DNA of 64,000 nt from Clostridiales bacterium (GTDB lineage Bacteria > Bacillota > Clostridia > Christensenellales > Borkfalkiaceae). Location of the stretch: assembly GCA_015069425.1 (NCBI GenBank), contig SVIP01000006.1, forward strand, positions 1 to 64,000, read 5' to 3'. Below are positions 21,401 to 29,205 of the stretch, piece by piece. Within the stretch, counting starts at the first letter, position 1. The number at the start of each line of letters is the position of its first letter. A model generated the notes under the pieces. It was not told where the DNA came from and searched no databases. It saw only the letters and a list, made by a program, of their open reading frames with translations. The position numbers and the translations under genes were made by a program.

Positions 21401-22225
21401 CTATACGAACAAAAACGCTAAGTATATAAATACTATTACAAATGACGTTCCGTCAATTCTATCCATAATTCCGCCATGCCCAGGTAATATTTTACCCATA
21501 TCTTTAATATTGACACGACGCTTAACGTAACTTTCAAACAAGTCGCCAAAAACGTTCACTACACTTGCTATTAAACCTATTAAAATAAAGAATAACACAG
21601 GAGAGGGGAAGTTAATGCTCGGCTTAAAAATCAAATACACTACAAGTGCTCCTAACGCTCCGCCAACCGTACCGCCGATTGCACCCGACCAAGTTTTTTT
21701 AGGGCTTAGTTTAGGGCATAATTTCTTACCGCCTATTAAACTTCCCACAAGGTATGCAAAAGTGTCCGATAATGGCGAAACTACAAATGATAATAGTAAA
21801 ATTATAAACCCTTTTCCGCTGTCGTTTGCAAGCATCATAAAAAGTAGTAGAACTAGCGGGTAAACAAAGGGTAACAACCATGGTAGCGTACGCTTAAAGC
21901 CATTTTTAACAATAACCGCATATATGGAAACAAATACAATTCCTATAACTATTAACAACCCCACTGCAAGAAAACCTTTTCCGCAAGTAATTAGGTAGTT
22001 AAACGCACAATATATTGGAACTGCTAGTGCCGATTCCGTTATCGCAATAACCCTTAAAATCTTAGGTACATATTCTTTTACTGCGTTTGAAACTTCAATA
22101 GTTCCTACTATTAATAAAAAACAAGTTAAAATATGAAACAAACGAGTATCTATAAATTCACGGAGCAGAAAAAAGCCCACTAATACAGCGATATATCCTG
22201 CACCCGTAAGAGTTCTTTTAAACAT
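21401..22225 (-). CDS. cdsA: Phosphatidate cytidylyltransferase
   Basis: CdsA makes CDP-diacylglycerol at the membrane. The 274-aa protein has about eight hydrophobic segments and the C-terminal signature, seen as SPKKTWSGAIGG followed by FGDLFESYVKRRVNIKDMG and LPGHGGIMDRIDG. It overlaps uppS by 8 bases. Confidence 0.94.
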   Translation of the reverse strand: MFKRTLTGAGYIAVLVGFFLLREFIDTRLFHILTCFLLIVGTIEVSNAVKEYVPKILRVIAITESALAVPIYCAFNYLITCGKGFLAVGLLIVIGIVFVSIYAVIVKNGFKRTLPWLLPFVYPLVLLLFMMLANDSGKGFIILLLSFVVSPLSDTFAYLVGSLIGGKKLCPKLSPKKTWSGAIGGTVGGALGALVVYLIFKPSINFPSPVLFFILIGLIASVVNVFGDLFESYVKRRVNIKDMGKILPGHGGIMDRIDGTSFVIVFIYLAFLFV

Positions 22226-22913
22226 TTTTCACCCCACCAAAACGGCGTTTGCGACGAGAAAAATCGTCGAGTGCTTTTTCAAGTTCAGTCTCATTAAAAT
22301 CCGGCCATAAAACGTCGGTAAAATATAGTTCACTGTACGCACCTTGAAACAATAAGAAATTGGAAATTCTATACTCTCCCCCCGTCCTTATTATAAGGTC
22401 GGGCTCACCAAAAGGTGAAGTATAAAGGTTATCCAAAATACTGTCTACCGTAACCTCTTCGCCTTTTTTAATGAGATTATTTACCGCGCGAACAATTTCC
22501 TGTCTACCACCGTAATTTATAGCGATATTTAAGGTAAAATCTTTATTTTCTTTACTTAAATTCTCACACTCACAAATTGCGTCTACCAAATCTTTGCTCA
22601 GTTCTTCTCTACTTCCAGAAACGACCAATCGCACGTCTTTTTTCGCAAACTTTTTTGCAAACTTAACTAAATAAGTTTTTAATAGTCGCATTAATTCACG
22701 CACTTCCTTTTCTGGTCTAGACCAGTTCTCAGAAGAAAAAGCGTACAAAGTGAGTGTCTTTACACCGAGTTTAAAAGCGTGAGTGGCAATTTTTTCTACG
22801 TTCTTTGAACCCTCAATATGTCCTTTAGACCGTTCTTTACCACGACGTTCCGCCCAACGCCCGTTCCCGTCCATTATTATGGCGACGTGACTTGGAATTT
22901 TTCTCTCAACCAT
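22218..22913 (-). CDS. uppS: Undecaprenyl diphosphate synthase
   Basis: UppS is a cis-prenyltransferase that builds the C55 carrier for cell-wall synthesis. The 231-aa protein has the catalytic HVAIIMDGNGRWAERRG, LTLYAFSSENWSRP and the C-terminal DLIIRTGGEYRISNFLLFQ (commonly GExRLSNFLLWQ). It shares one base with frr upstream and overlaps cdsA downstream. Confidence 0.96.
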   Translation of the reverse strand: MVERKIPSHVAIIMDGNGRWAERRGKERSKGHIEGSKNVEKIATHAFKLGVKTLTLYAFSSENWSRPEKEVRELMRLLKTYLVKFAKKFAKKDVRLVVSGSREELSKDLVDAICECENLSKENKDFTLNIAINYGGRQEIVRAVNNLIKKGEEVTVDSILDNLYTSPFGEPDLIIRTGGEYRISNFLLFQGAYSELYFTDVLWPDFNETELEKALDDFSRRKRRFGGVKNV

Positions 22914-23488
22914 TATACCGATAATACGTCCTTTTCTTTGTCGGCACAGAGTTTTTCTATCTTTTCAATCGTTTCAGCAATAACTTTATCAACGTCCTTT
23001 TCGCATACTGCGTGTTCGTCTTCAGAAAGTTCCTTGTTGTTCTTCATTTTCTTTAATGCATCCATTCCGTCACGACGAACGTTACGAACTGCAACCTTGC
23101 TGTCTTCTGCCATCTTTTTAATTTGCTTAACGATTTCCTTTCTTCTCTCTTCAGTAAGAGCAGGGAAAACCAAACGGATAACTTTACCGTCGTTTACAGG
23201 CGTAATACCTAGATTTTCCGCGAGAAGTTGTTTTTCAATTACTTTTAACATACTTGCATCCCACGGAGCAATAACCAAACATCTGCCTTCTGTTACTGAA
23301 AGGTTACCAACTTGGTTAATAGGGGTTGGCGTTCCGTAATAATCAACTAAAACTTTATCTAAAATGTGCGGATTTGCTCTGCCCGCACGAATAGTAATAT
23401 ACTCGCTGTTTAATACAGAAACCGTTTTTTCGGTTTTTTCCATAACTTCCATCATTATCATTTCAAATTGTTCGTTTTCTATTGCCAT
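22913..23488 (-). CDS. frr: Ribosome recycling factor
   Basis: RRF splits post-termination ribosomes with EF-G. The 191-aa protein contains TIRAGRANPHILD, IAPWDASMLKVIEK and VRNVRRDGMDALKKMKN. It lies between pyrH and uppS in the standard order. Confidence 0.96.
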   Translation of the reverse strand: MAIENEQFEMIMMEVMEKTEKTVSVLNSEYITIRAGRANPHILDKVLVDYYGTPTPINQVGNLSVTEGRCLVIAPWDASMLKVIEKQLLAENLGITPVNDGKVIRLVFPALTEERRKEIVKQIKKMAEDSKVAVRNVRRDGMDALKKMKNNKELSEDEHAVCEKDVDKVIAETIEKIEKLCADKEKDVLSV

Positions 23489-23552
23489 AATTATTCTCCT
23501 TTATCGTATCAATTATTTTTAATTTTTGTTTTTAATTATATTCAAGAACATT

Positions 23553-24260
23553 CTATTTAATCAGTGTGCCAATCTTTTCGCCAGAAACCGCACGGAGAAG
23601 TGCATTTTCTTCAAAAAGACCAAACGCTAGAACGTGAATATTGTTTTCCATACAAATTGTAATTGCCGTCGTGTCCATTGCCTTTAAGCCTTGCGCAATA
23701 AATTCTTTATATGAAACGGTCTCAAGTTTTTTAGCATTCGGATTAGTTTTGGGGTCGGAATCGTAAATTCCGTCCACGTTTTTAGCAAGAAGTAAAACTT
23801 CCGCACCGATTTCCGCAGCTCTTAAAGCCGCCGCCGTATCGGTAGTAAAGTATGGGTTACCCGTTCCGCAAGCAAAGATAACTACTCTGCCTTTATTTAA
23901 GTGGGACATTGCCTTTCTTAAAATATAAGGTTCAGCAACACGTGTCATTGTTAGCGCAGTTTGAACACGAGTGGGAACGCCTTTTCTCTCCAAAGCATCT
24001 TGAACGGCAAGCGCATTTATTACGGTTGCAAGCATACCCATATGGTCTGCGGTAGTTCTATCCATTTCTTTACCTTGTCTACCACGCCAGAAATTTCCGC
24101 CACCAACAATAATACCAATTTCCACGCCTAAATCTTTAACAGCGATAATTTGATTAGTTATATCGTCTAAAACTTGTTCGTTAATGCCGTTACCTTGCTC
24201 GCCAGCAAGTGCCTCTCCCGAAAGTTTAATAATTACTCTCTTGTAAACTGCTTTTTCCAT
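23553..24260 (-). CDS. pyrH: UMP kinase
   Basis: PyrH phosphorylates UMP in pyrimidine nucleotide synthesis. The 235-aa protein has [46 protein letters not shown] and the [12 protein letters not shown] loop. It heads the pyrH-frr-uppS-cdsA-dxr-rseP operon. In most Bacillota it directly follows rpsB-tsf; here a 2-kb plus-strand island intervenes, and pyrH has its own promoter. Confidence 0.96.
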   Translation of the reverse strand: MEKAVYKRVIIKLSGEALAGEQGNGINEQVLDDITNQIIAVKDLGVEIGIIVGGGNFWRGRQGKEMDRTTADHMGMLATVINALAVQDALERKGVPTRVQTALTMTRVAEPYILRKAMSHLNKGRVVIFACGTGNPYFTTDTAAALRAAEIGAEVLLLAKNVDGIYDSDPKTNPNAKKLETVSYKEFIAQGLKAMDTTAITICMENNIHVLAFGLFEENALLRAVSGEKIGTLIK

Positions 24261-24298
24261 AGAACAATACTCCTTACGGTAAAATCTTTATCTTATTT

Positions 24299-24327
24299 AT
24301 TATATACTTTTTTTTCCAATTTGTAAA
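24299..24327 (-). promoter_or_regulatory. pyrH operon promoter
   Basis: TTTACA, 17 bases and a perfect TATAAT on the minus strand give a start about 30 bases before the pyrH ATG, between the island and pyrH. Confidence 0.75.
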
Positions 24328-24373
24328 TACTAAACGAAACAAAAACTCAAAAAGAAAGAAAAAAAGACCGCCA

Positions 24374-24409
24374 AGTTAGTCGCTCTTCCCATAGGGAATA
24401 GCGACAACT
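24374..24409. repeat. Boundary hairpin before the hairpin array
   Basis: AGTT-(A)-GTCGCT-C-TTCCC pairs with GGGAA-T-AGCGAC-AACT around ATA, a stem of about 15 bp. It lies one end of the array and differs from the array hairpins in length and in lacking the 7-nt linker. Confidence 0.65.
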
Positions 24410-24585
24410 AAATAAATCCTTACGGATTTGTTATATTTGCTTACGCAAGTTATATTGCCTTACGGCAGTGATATTTGCCTAACGGCAAGTTAAGGATTTA
24501 TTTAATATAACTTTGACTGTAAGTCAAAATATAACTTTTAGACTTGCTCTAAAAATATAACTGTTTGCTATGCAAACAATATCAC
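24410..24585. repeat. Array of seven mini-hairpins joined by inverted 7-nt linkers
   Basis: Seven short perfect hairpins (starts about 24414, 24437, 24456, 24475, 24512, 24536, 24562) have different stem sequences. They are joined by linkers GTTATAT, GTTATAT and GTGATAT on the left half, and ATATAAC, ATATAAC, ATATAAC and ATATCAC on the right half, which are the reverse-complement form. The first four hairpins have TTAC or TAAC loops. An outer 13-bp inverted repeat (24410-24422 with 24491-24503) encloses them. The array ends exactly where the -35 of the four-helix gene begins. It is not a CRISPR: units are 12-19 nt hairpins, not spacers. Confidence 0.8.
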
Positions 24586-24614
24586 TTTACTAAAAACTTG
24601 ATTTATGCTATAAT
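24586..24614 (+). promoter_or_regulatory. Promoter of the four-helix-bundle gene
   Basis: TTTACT, 17 bases and a perfect TATAAT end 6 bases before the ATG at 24621. The predicted start of transcription coincides with the start codon, so the mRNA would be leaderless. The -35 box abuts the last linker of the hairpin array. Confidence 0.6.
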
Positions 24615-24620
24615 TAACTT

Positions 24621-24974
24621 ATGAGTGAAAGCATTTTAAGAGAAAAAGCAAAAGAGTTTGCTAAAAACATTGTTTTTATTACAAGAGAAATTAAGTCTAA
24701 CAATAAAGAAAGCGTTTTAACTAATCAACTTTTACGTTCGGGAACAAGCATTGGTGCAAATATCCACGAAGCACAATACGCACAAGGAACAGCTGACTTT
24801 ATTTCTAAATTTGAAATAGCGCTGAAAGAATGTTTTGAAAGTGAATATTGGCTAGAACTATTATTTGAAACAGGCTATTTAGAAGAAAATCAATATAAAA
24901 AACTTAATAATGACTGTGGTGTTATTCGAAAAATGCTAATTTCTTCGTGCAAAACATTAAAAGAGAAAAAATAA
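24621..24974 (+). CDS. Four-helix-bundle protein of the 23S rRNA IVS / bAvd-like family
   Basis: The 117-aa protein matches the family by the central LLRSGTSIGANIHEAQYAQ followed by DFISKFEIALKECFESEYWL and by its all-helical content. Members are encoded in 23S rRNA intervening sequences or stand alone, and relatives (bAvd) assist diversity-generating retroelements. The biochemical role of stand-alone members is unknown. Here it is not in an rRNA gene and no reverse transcriptase is visible. It follows a palindromic hairpin array, has no Shine-Dalgarno site, and is closed by a strong terminator, making a self-contained cassette of about 650 bases. Basic and acidic residues are evenly mixed, so RNA binding cannot be judged from charge. 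Confidence 0.85.
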   Translation: MSESILREKAKEFAKNIVFITREIKSNNKESVLTNQLLRSGTSIGANIHEAQYAQGTADFISKFEIALKECFESEYWLELLFETGYLEENQYKKLNNDCGVIRKMLISSCKTLKEKK

Positions 24975-24978
24975 ATGA

Positions 24979-25008
24979 AACTCGACTTTTGGTAAGTCGA
25001 GTTTTCTT
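24979..25008 (+). terminator. Terminator of the four-helix-bundle gene
   Basis: AACTCGACTT pairs perfectly with AAGTCGAGTT (10 bp, loop TTGGT) followed by TTCTTTT on the plus strand, directly after the stop codon. Confidence 0.85.
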
Positions 25009-25027
25009 TTATCTACGCAAAAACTGC

Positions 25028-25056
25028 TTGATAAAATTTTTTATATGTGCTATAAT
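25028..25056 (+). promoter_or_regulatory. Promoter of the structured leader RNA
   Basis: TTGATA, 17 bases and a perfect TATAAT predict a start near 25063, exactly at the 5' arm of the long outer stem of the leader. Confidence 0.75.
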
Positions 25057-25062
25057 AAATAT

Positions 25063-25235
25063 GCCAAACTAACTTAATAAACGCAATTAGTGGTGTAATT
25101 TTCTTTTTTATAAGGATAATTATATCTATTTTTGCCACAATAGTATTATTGAATTTGATAAAATGCAGATTCTACTTGTGCTATTGTGGTTACACCATTT
25201 TGCGTAAAGTTAGTTTGGCGACTATCGGAGTCTGC
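25063..25235 (+). ncRNA. Structured leader RNA, riboswitch-like, unknown class
   Basis: Nested stems on the plus strand are P1 (25063-25075 with 25207-25219, 13 bp), P2 ACGCAA/TTGCGT, P3 TGGTGTAA/TTACACCA and P4 CCACAATAG/CTATTGTGG. The P4 loop holds GCAGATTC (25165-25172), which can pair with GAGTCTGC (25228-25235) just outside P1, forming a pseudoknot. An AT-rich 36-nt bulge separates P3 from P4 on the 5' side. It has its own promoter and is followed by an intrinsic terminator before a lipoprotein gene. I do not recognise it as a known riboswitch. A stand-alone small RNA is also possible. Confidence 0.55.
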
Positions 25236-25241
25236 GTTTTT

Positions 25242-25270
25242 GTGCGTTTACTTCGGTAGGCGCACTTTTT
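25242..25270 (+). terminator. Terminator between the leader RNA and the lipoprotein ORF
   Basis: GTGCGTTTAC pairs with GTAGGCGCAC through a C(TTCG)G tetraloop, then five T residues. It lies 17 bases before the ATG, so expression of the gene requires read-through or antitermination. Confidence 0.8.
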
Positions 25271-25287
25271 GTTTTGTGGAGGGTTTT

Positions 25288-26157
25288 ATGAAAAAGTTTT
25301 TAGTTTCTATTTTATCTATTATATTAGTGCTTAGTTCTTTTAATTTGATTGCTTGTGGAAATAATCCCAATAAATATTTGGGACATAGGCATAACGGGCT
25401 TTATCATGGAGACTTTTGTGAAGAATGTGATACAATTTGTTGGGACAGTGAAGAAGGATACGTTGTTATGGAATTAGAAATTGATTCTAAGCAATATTTC
25501 TTGCTAGAAGTTTATACCAATAATGCTTTTTCTATGTTGAAAAAAAACAAAATTATACATAGTGGCTCCTACAGCTATACTCTTAATGGAAGAATAAAGT
25601 ATGTGTATATTGCGCCTACGATAACTACAATTCCGAGTGAAGCGTTTGATGAGTGCTATAGTTTAGAAACTATTATTTTAAGTGAAGGACTAAAAAAAAT
25701 AGGAGAGTCCGCTTTTTCGCATTGTGAAAATCTTAAAAAAATAGATTTACCTAATAGCATAGAACGTATAGGCGATTATGCCTTTTTCAGAGCGCCAATT
25801 AAAGAAATAGAATTCGGCTCCAACTTAATTGAAATTGGCGGTGCTGCGTTTAGAGAAACAAATCTTACATCCATTTCTATTCCAAATAGCGTAGAAAAAA
25901 TTGGAGCAGGTGCTTTTTCAAAAACAAATATTAAAAATGCCACTATAGGTAAAAACGTAGCTTACATTGGTGAGGCTGCTTTTCGTGAATGCAATAAAAA
26001 CCTAAAGGTTAAATTTGAGGAAAAAGCAAATTGGTTTGTTAAAAACGACTATTATGAACATATAGACATTGATAAAAAAACAATATCAAACAAGAAAAAG
26101 GCTGGGGATTTGCTTTTAAATAAATATTGTTATTATGAATGGCTTCGTACAATTTAA
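25288..26157 (+). CDS. Lipoprotein with BspA-type leucine-rich repeats (LRR_5)
   Basis: The ATG at 25288 follows GGAGGG and gives 289 aa. The first 24 residues are a lipoprotein signal (MKKFLVSILSIILVLSSFNL, lipobox LIAC). A Cys/His-rich patch follows. Residues about 95-250 form five or six BspA-like repeats, seen as IPSEAFDECYSLETI, IGESAFSHCENLKKI, IGDYAFFRAPIKEI, IGGAAFRETNLTSI and IGAGAFSKTNIKNA. Such repeats mediate surface binding in gut and oral bacteria. A longer ORF start at 25186 is rejected because it runs through the structured RNA and terminator. It likely belongs to the same accessory island as the upstream cassette. Confidence 0.85.
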   Translation: MKKFLVSILSIILVLSSFNLIACGNNPNKYLGHRHNGLYHGDFCEECDTICWDSEEGYVVMELEIDSKQYFLLEVYTNNAFSMLKKNKIIHSGSYSYTLNGRIKYVYIAPTITTIPSEAFDECYSLETIILSEGLKKIGESAFSHCENLKKIDLPNSIERIGDYAFFRAPIKEIEFGSNLIEIGGAAFRETNLTSISIPNSVEKIGAGAFSKTNIKNATIGKNVAYIGEAAFRECNKNLKVKFEEKANWFVKNDYYEHIDIDKKTISNKKKAGDLLLNKYCYYEWLRTI

Positions 26158-26172
26158 TGATATTAAGTGTAG

Positions 26173-26252
26173 CACACTATACTTTGCAAGCAAAGTTGTG
26201 TGTTTTTGCAAAGCAAAAAGAAAAAGGATAGCAAAAATTTTGCTATCCTTTT
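26173..26252. terminator. Two stem-loops between the lipoprotein gene and tsf
   Basis: The first (26173-26207) pairs ACTTTGC/GCAAAGT and CACAC/GTGTG and ends in TTTTT on plus. The second (26222-26252) is a perfect AAAAGGATAGCAAAA/TTTTGCTATCCTTTT stem that can act in both directions, serving the convergent tsf and lipoprotein genes. Confidence 0.75.
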
Positions 26253-26330
26253 ATGCTATCTAAAAAATCCCTAAGGGAAACGCCCTTAATTTAGCGGTCT
26301 TTATTATGCTTTTTATAGGTTTTAAGTGGT

Positions 26331-27212
26331 TTACTTTTTCATTTGCGCTTCTACTTCAGCGGCAAAGTCATCGTTTCTCTTTTCTAAACCTTCACCCATT
26401 TCAAATCTGGTGAAACGTTTAACGGTAAGAGTTTTACCCATTTTATCAGAATAACTCTTAACGAGCTTTTCAATGGTGAGTGATGGGTCTTTAACGAATG
26501 CTTGGTTCATAAGACAGAATTCGTCGTAGTATTTTTTAACTCTACCTTCAACCATTCTATCAACGATAGCAGCAGGTTTACCTTCGTTTAAAGCTTGTGC
26601 TTTTAAGATTTCCTTTTCGTGCTCTAAAATTTCAGCAGGAACTTCGCTTGCAACTAAATATAAAGGCTTAGATGCTGCGATTTGAAGAGCAACGTCGTGA
26701 GCGAGTTCTTTAGCAGAATCACAAGTACAACCTTCGATTTCAACTAAAACGCCAACCTTACCACCCATGTGGATATAACTTTCAACGATACCGTTTTCAG
26801 CAGTGTATTTTGCAAAACGACGGATAGCGATTTTTTCACCGATTTTTGCGGTTGCAGCAATCGTTTCGTCATTTTTAACTGCTACTAATTCGTCGATATC
26901 TTTAACGTCGTTTGCTATTACGTAGTCAACAACGCTGTTAACGAATTCCTTATATTGGTCGCCCTTTGCAACGAAGTCTGTTTCACAGTTTACTTCTACA
27001 AGTGCGCCTACGTTTCCGCTAATTTTAGCAGCAACGATACCTTCAGCAGCGATTCTTGATGCTTTTTTAGCAGCGGTTGCTATACCTTTTTCTCTTAAGA
27101 AGTCAACAGCCTTTTCCATGTCGCCGTTTGTTTCTTTTAATGCTTTTTGGCAATCTGCAACACCTGCGCCCGTCTTTTTACGGAGTTCCATTACGTCTTT
27201 AGATGTAAACAT
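26331..27212 (-). CDS. tsf: Elongation factor Ts
   Basis: EF-Ts is the nucleotide exchange factor for EF-Tu. The 293-aa protein starts [27 protein letters not shown]-like (conserved TGAGxxDCKKAL motif), continues into [23 protein letters not shown] and has two core subdomains. It lies 26 bases after rpsB. Confidence 0.97.
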   Translation of the reverse strand: MFTSKDVMELRKKTGAGVADCQKALKETNGDMEKAVDFLREKGIATAAKKASRIAAEGIVAAKISGNVGALVEVNCETDFVAKGDQYKEFVNSVVDYVIANDVKDIDELVAVKNDETIAATAKIGEKIAIRRFAKYTAENGIVESYIHMGGKVGVLVEIEGCTCDSAKELAHDVALQIAASKPLYLVASEVPAEILEHEKEILKAQALNEGKPAAIVDRMVEGRVKKYYDEFCLMNQAFVKDPSLTIEKLVKSYSDKMGKTLTVKRFTRFEMGEGLEKRNDDFAAEVEAQMKK

Positions 27213-27238
27213 ATTTTTAATCTCCCTTATTTTTTAAA

Positions 27239-28009
27239 TTATTCTGCTTTTTCAGTAGCAACTTCTTCAGCGGGTGCTTCAGCAACTTCAACTGCTTCTT
27301 CGCCTGCCTCTTTTGCCATCTGTTCGCCTTGGTTTGCTTCGATTACAGCGTCAGCGATAACTGATGCGATAAGTTTAACTGCTCTAATAGCGTCGTCATT
27401 ACCAGGGATAACGTGGTCGATTAAATCGGGGTCACAGTTAGTATCGGTAATTGCTACGATAGGAATGTTAAGTTTCTTTGCTTCTAAAACAGCAATATCT
27501 TCTTGTTCTGGGTCAACGATAAACATTAAGCCAGGAAGAGTTCTCATATCCTTGATACCGCCAAGATTGGTTTCAAGTTTTTCCATTTCAGCCTTTAATT
27601 GGCTAACTTCCTTTTTGGGTAATAAATCAAATTCACCCATTTTTTCCATGTTGGTAAGCTTGTTAAGTCTATCAATTCTTGATCTGATGGTTTTGAAGTT
27701 GGTTAAAGTACCACCGAGCCATCTAGCATTGATGTAGTATTGACCGCATCTTTCTGCTTCTTCTTTGATAGCGTCTTGCGCTTGCTTTTTAGTACCAACG
27801 AAAAGTACGCTCTTGCCTTGTTTAACCGTTTCAACTACGAAAGGATAAACGTCGTTTTCGATAAGTTCAACGGTCTTTTCAAGGTTGATAATGTGAATAC
27901 CGTTTCTTTCACCGTAGATGTACTTCTTCATCTTTGGGTTCCAACGTCTTGTTTGATGTCCGAAGTGAACACCAGTTTCTAAGAGTTGCTTCATTGAAAT
28001 AACTGCCAT
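27239..28009 (-). CDS. rpsB: 30S ribosomal protein S2
   Basis: S2 binds the 30S platform. The 256-aa protein contains [46 protein letters not shown] and [13 protein letters not shown]-like [12 protein letters not shown]. The C-terminus is Glu/Ala-rich. It begins behind CGGAGG and has a structured leader at 28035-28113. Confidence 0.97.
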   Translation of the reverse strand: MAVISMKQLLETGVHFGHQTRRWNPKMKKYIYGERNGIHIINLEKTVELIENDVYPFVVETVKQGKSVLFVGTKKQAQDAIKEEAERCGQYYINARWLGGTLTNFKTIRSRIDRLNKLTNMEKMGEFDLLPKKEVSQLKAEMEKLETNLGGIKDMRTLPGLMFIVDPEQEDIAVLEAKKLNIPIVAITDTNCDPDLIDHVIPGNDDAIRAVKLIASVIADAVIEANQGEQMAKEAGEEAVEVAEAPAEEVATEKAE

Positions 28010-28034
28010 AATAAATATACCTCCGTTCTGCCTC

Positions 28035-28113
28035 CCCGTAAGCCTTTAATTAAGATTACATTCCCAACTGCAAAATTTATTTTTGGGAACACGAAAATCT
28101 TTAACTTATCGGG
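28035..28113 (-). promoter_or_regulatory. rpsB leader, probable S2 autoregulatory RNA
   Basis: On the minus strand three nested stems form: CCCG(A)TAAG with CTTACGGG, TTAAAGATT with AATCTTAA, and TTCCCA with TGGGAA. The 3' arm runs into the ribosome-binding region. Position and architecture match bacterial rpsB leaders; which class it belongs to cannot be told by eye. Confidence 0.6.
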
Positions 28114-28132
28114 TGCGAATTTTTGCTTGTAT

Positions 28133-28161
28133 ATTTTAACATAATTGCATAATTAAAGCAA
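28133..28161 (-). promoter_or_regulatory. rpsB-tsf promoter
   Basis: TTGCTT, 17 bases and TAAAAT on the minus strand start transcription about 117 bases before rpsB, just upstream of the leader stems. Confidence 0.55.
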
Positions 28162-28241
28162 CGGTTTTAACACCGTTTTTTAAACTTTTTAATACATTTT
28201 GCCCTATTTTTTTAACAATTTTAAAAGTCTTGTGGTAAACG

Positions 28242-28270
28242 AAAAACCGCATACAAAATATGCGGTTTTT
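28242..28270. terminator. Terminator after the DUF1292 gene
   Basis: AAAAACCGCATA pairs with TATGCGGTTTTT around CAAAA, giving T-runs on both strands. It separates the DUF1292 gene from the rpsB promoter. Confidence 0.8.
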
Positions 28271-28295
28271 TGCAGTTTTTTATAAAGTTTTTCTC

Positions 28296-28685
28296 TTATC
28301 TTTCCAAAGATTCTGCTTCGTCTGCAAGTTCGTCTTCTTCTAAAACACGGCAGAATTCTTCAAATACTTCGTCAAGGAGTGCATCGTCTTCTACTGGGAG
28401 AAGATCTGCAGTTTCTTCGTCGTCACCACTAAGTTCAAAAATGATGAGGTCATCATCTTCAATACCGTCGATTTGTTCTGCTGGTTCAAACGCTGAATAA
28501 TTTTTACCCTTGTATTCAATAGTTCCAACAAAATAGAATTTTAATTTCTTTCCGTCCTCTGTTGTAAGTTCTACGATATCTTCTTCGCATCCGCAATCAC
28601 AATCGCAGTCGTGATCGTGCTCGTGATCACAGTTACATTCGTGTTCATCACATCCGCAAGTACATTTCTTTTCTTTTTCGCTCAT
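28296..28685 (-). CDS. DUF1292 protein with Cys/His metal-binding head
   Basis: The 129-aa protein has two parts. Residues 7-32 are almost only Cys, His, Asp and Glu (KCTCGCDEHECNCD, HEHDHDCDCDCGC), a likely zinc, nickel or copper-binding segment. Residues 33-110 match the DUF1292 (YrzB) domain, with VELTTEDGKKLKFYFVGTIE, and the end is acidic. YrzB-like genes usually sit beside ruvX, as here (12 bases apart). The DUF1292 role is unknown. The metal-rich head is not a general feature of the family as I know it. Confidence 0.8.
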   Translation of the reverse strand: MSEKEKKCTCGCDEHECNCDHEHDHDCDCDCGCEEDIVELTTEDGKKLKFYFVGTIEYKGKNYSAFEPAEQIDGIEDDDLIIFELSGDDEETADLLPVEDDALLDEVFEEFCRVLEEDELADEAESLER

Positions 28686-28697
28686 AATAAAACTCCT

Positions 28698-29123
28698 TTA
28701 TATTTTACCTTTATTTTTGTCGTTTAAAAATCCTTGTAAGATTGTCGCCGCCGCCAAGCTATCCACCATTTGTTTGCGTTCTTCCCTACTCTTCCCTTGC
28801 TCGATTAAAACTTCTTCCGCCTCACAAGTAGAGCAACGCTCGTCAACAGTATAAATTTCCACCTTTAAAAGCTCTTTTAGCTTTTCAATAAAAAACTCGG
28901 CTTTTTGGGTCTGTATTGACGGCGTACCGTCAAAGTTCACTGGCAGTCCGCAAACAAGAGCCGTCGCCCCCTTTTCTTTAACGTATTCTGCAATTTTACT
29001 TAAATCAGTCTTTAAGTTTTTGCGGTGATAAGTTTCCACCGGCAAAGAATACGAATTAAAGGGGTCTGAAACGGCAACGCCTATTCTTTTATCGCCTATA
29101 TCAAGGCACAAAAATCTTTCCAC
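28698..29123 (-). CDS. ruvX: Pre-16S rRNA nuclease / RuvX (YqgF)
   Basis: This is an RNase H-fold protein implicated in 16S rRNA 5' maturation. The 141-aa product has LCLDIGDKRIGVAVSDP (first catalytic Asp), VCGLPVNFDG and the C-terminal VDERCSTCEAEEVL and DSLAAATILQGFL. It precedes the DUF1292 gene, the common arrangement. Confidence 0.92.
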   Translation of the reverse strand: MERFLCLDIGDKRIGVAVSDPFNSYSLPVETYHRKNLKTDLSKIAEYVKEKGATALVCGLPVNFDGTPSIQTQKAEFFIEKLKELLKVEIYTVDERCSTCEAEEVLIEQGKSREERKQMVDSLAAATILQGFLNDKNKGKI

Positions 29124-29174
29124 TTTTATATTGTACCAAATTAGATAAATAAATGCAATCGTTTTATAAAAAAT

Positions 29175-29194
29175 GACGGAGAGAGTTCTCCGTC
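29175..29194. terminator. Terminator after the small membrane protein gene
   Basis: GACGGAGA pairs with TCTCCGTC around GAGT, with T-runs on both sides (ATTTTTTAT on minus, GTTTTTTG on plus). Confidence 0.7.
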
Positions 29195-29205
29195 GTTTTT
29201 TGTTG

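Noticed and set aside
22818-23339. 173-codon open frame antisense to frr and uppS
   Set aside because: Spans two conserved genes on the other strand and has no coding signature.
24410-24585. CRISPR array
   Set aside because: Conserved parts are 7 nt and switch orientation; the variable parts are perfect hairpins of 12-19 nt. No cas gene is present.
24621-24974. Diversity-generating retroelement
   Set aside because: Only the Avd-like four-helix protein is present; there is no reverse transcriptase or template/variable repeat pair in the window.
25063-25235. 6S RNA or transposon terminal repeats
   Set aside because: The large asymmetric bulge and pseudoknot do not fit 6S. No target-site duplication or transposase supports a mobile-element reading, though these cannot be fully excluded by eye.
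25186-25287. N-terminal extension of the BspA-like lipoprotein
   Set aside because: It would be translated through stem P1 and an intrinsic terminator and would place the lipoprotein signal internally. The ATG at 25288 has GGAGGG.
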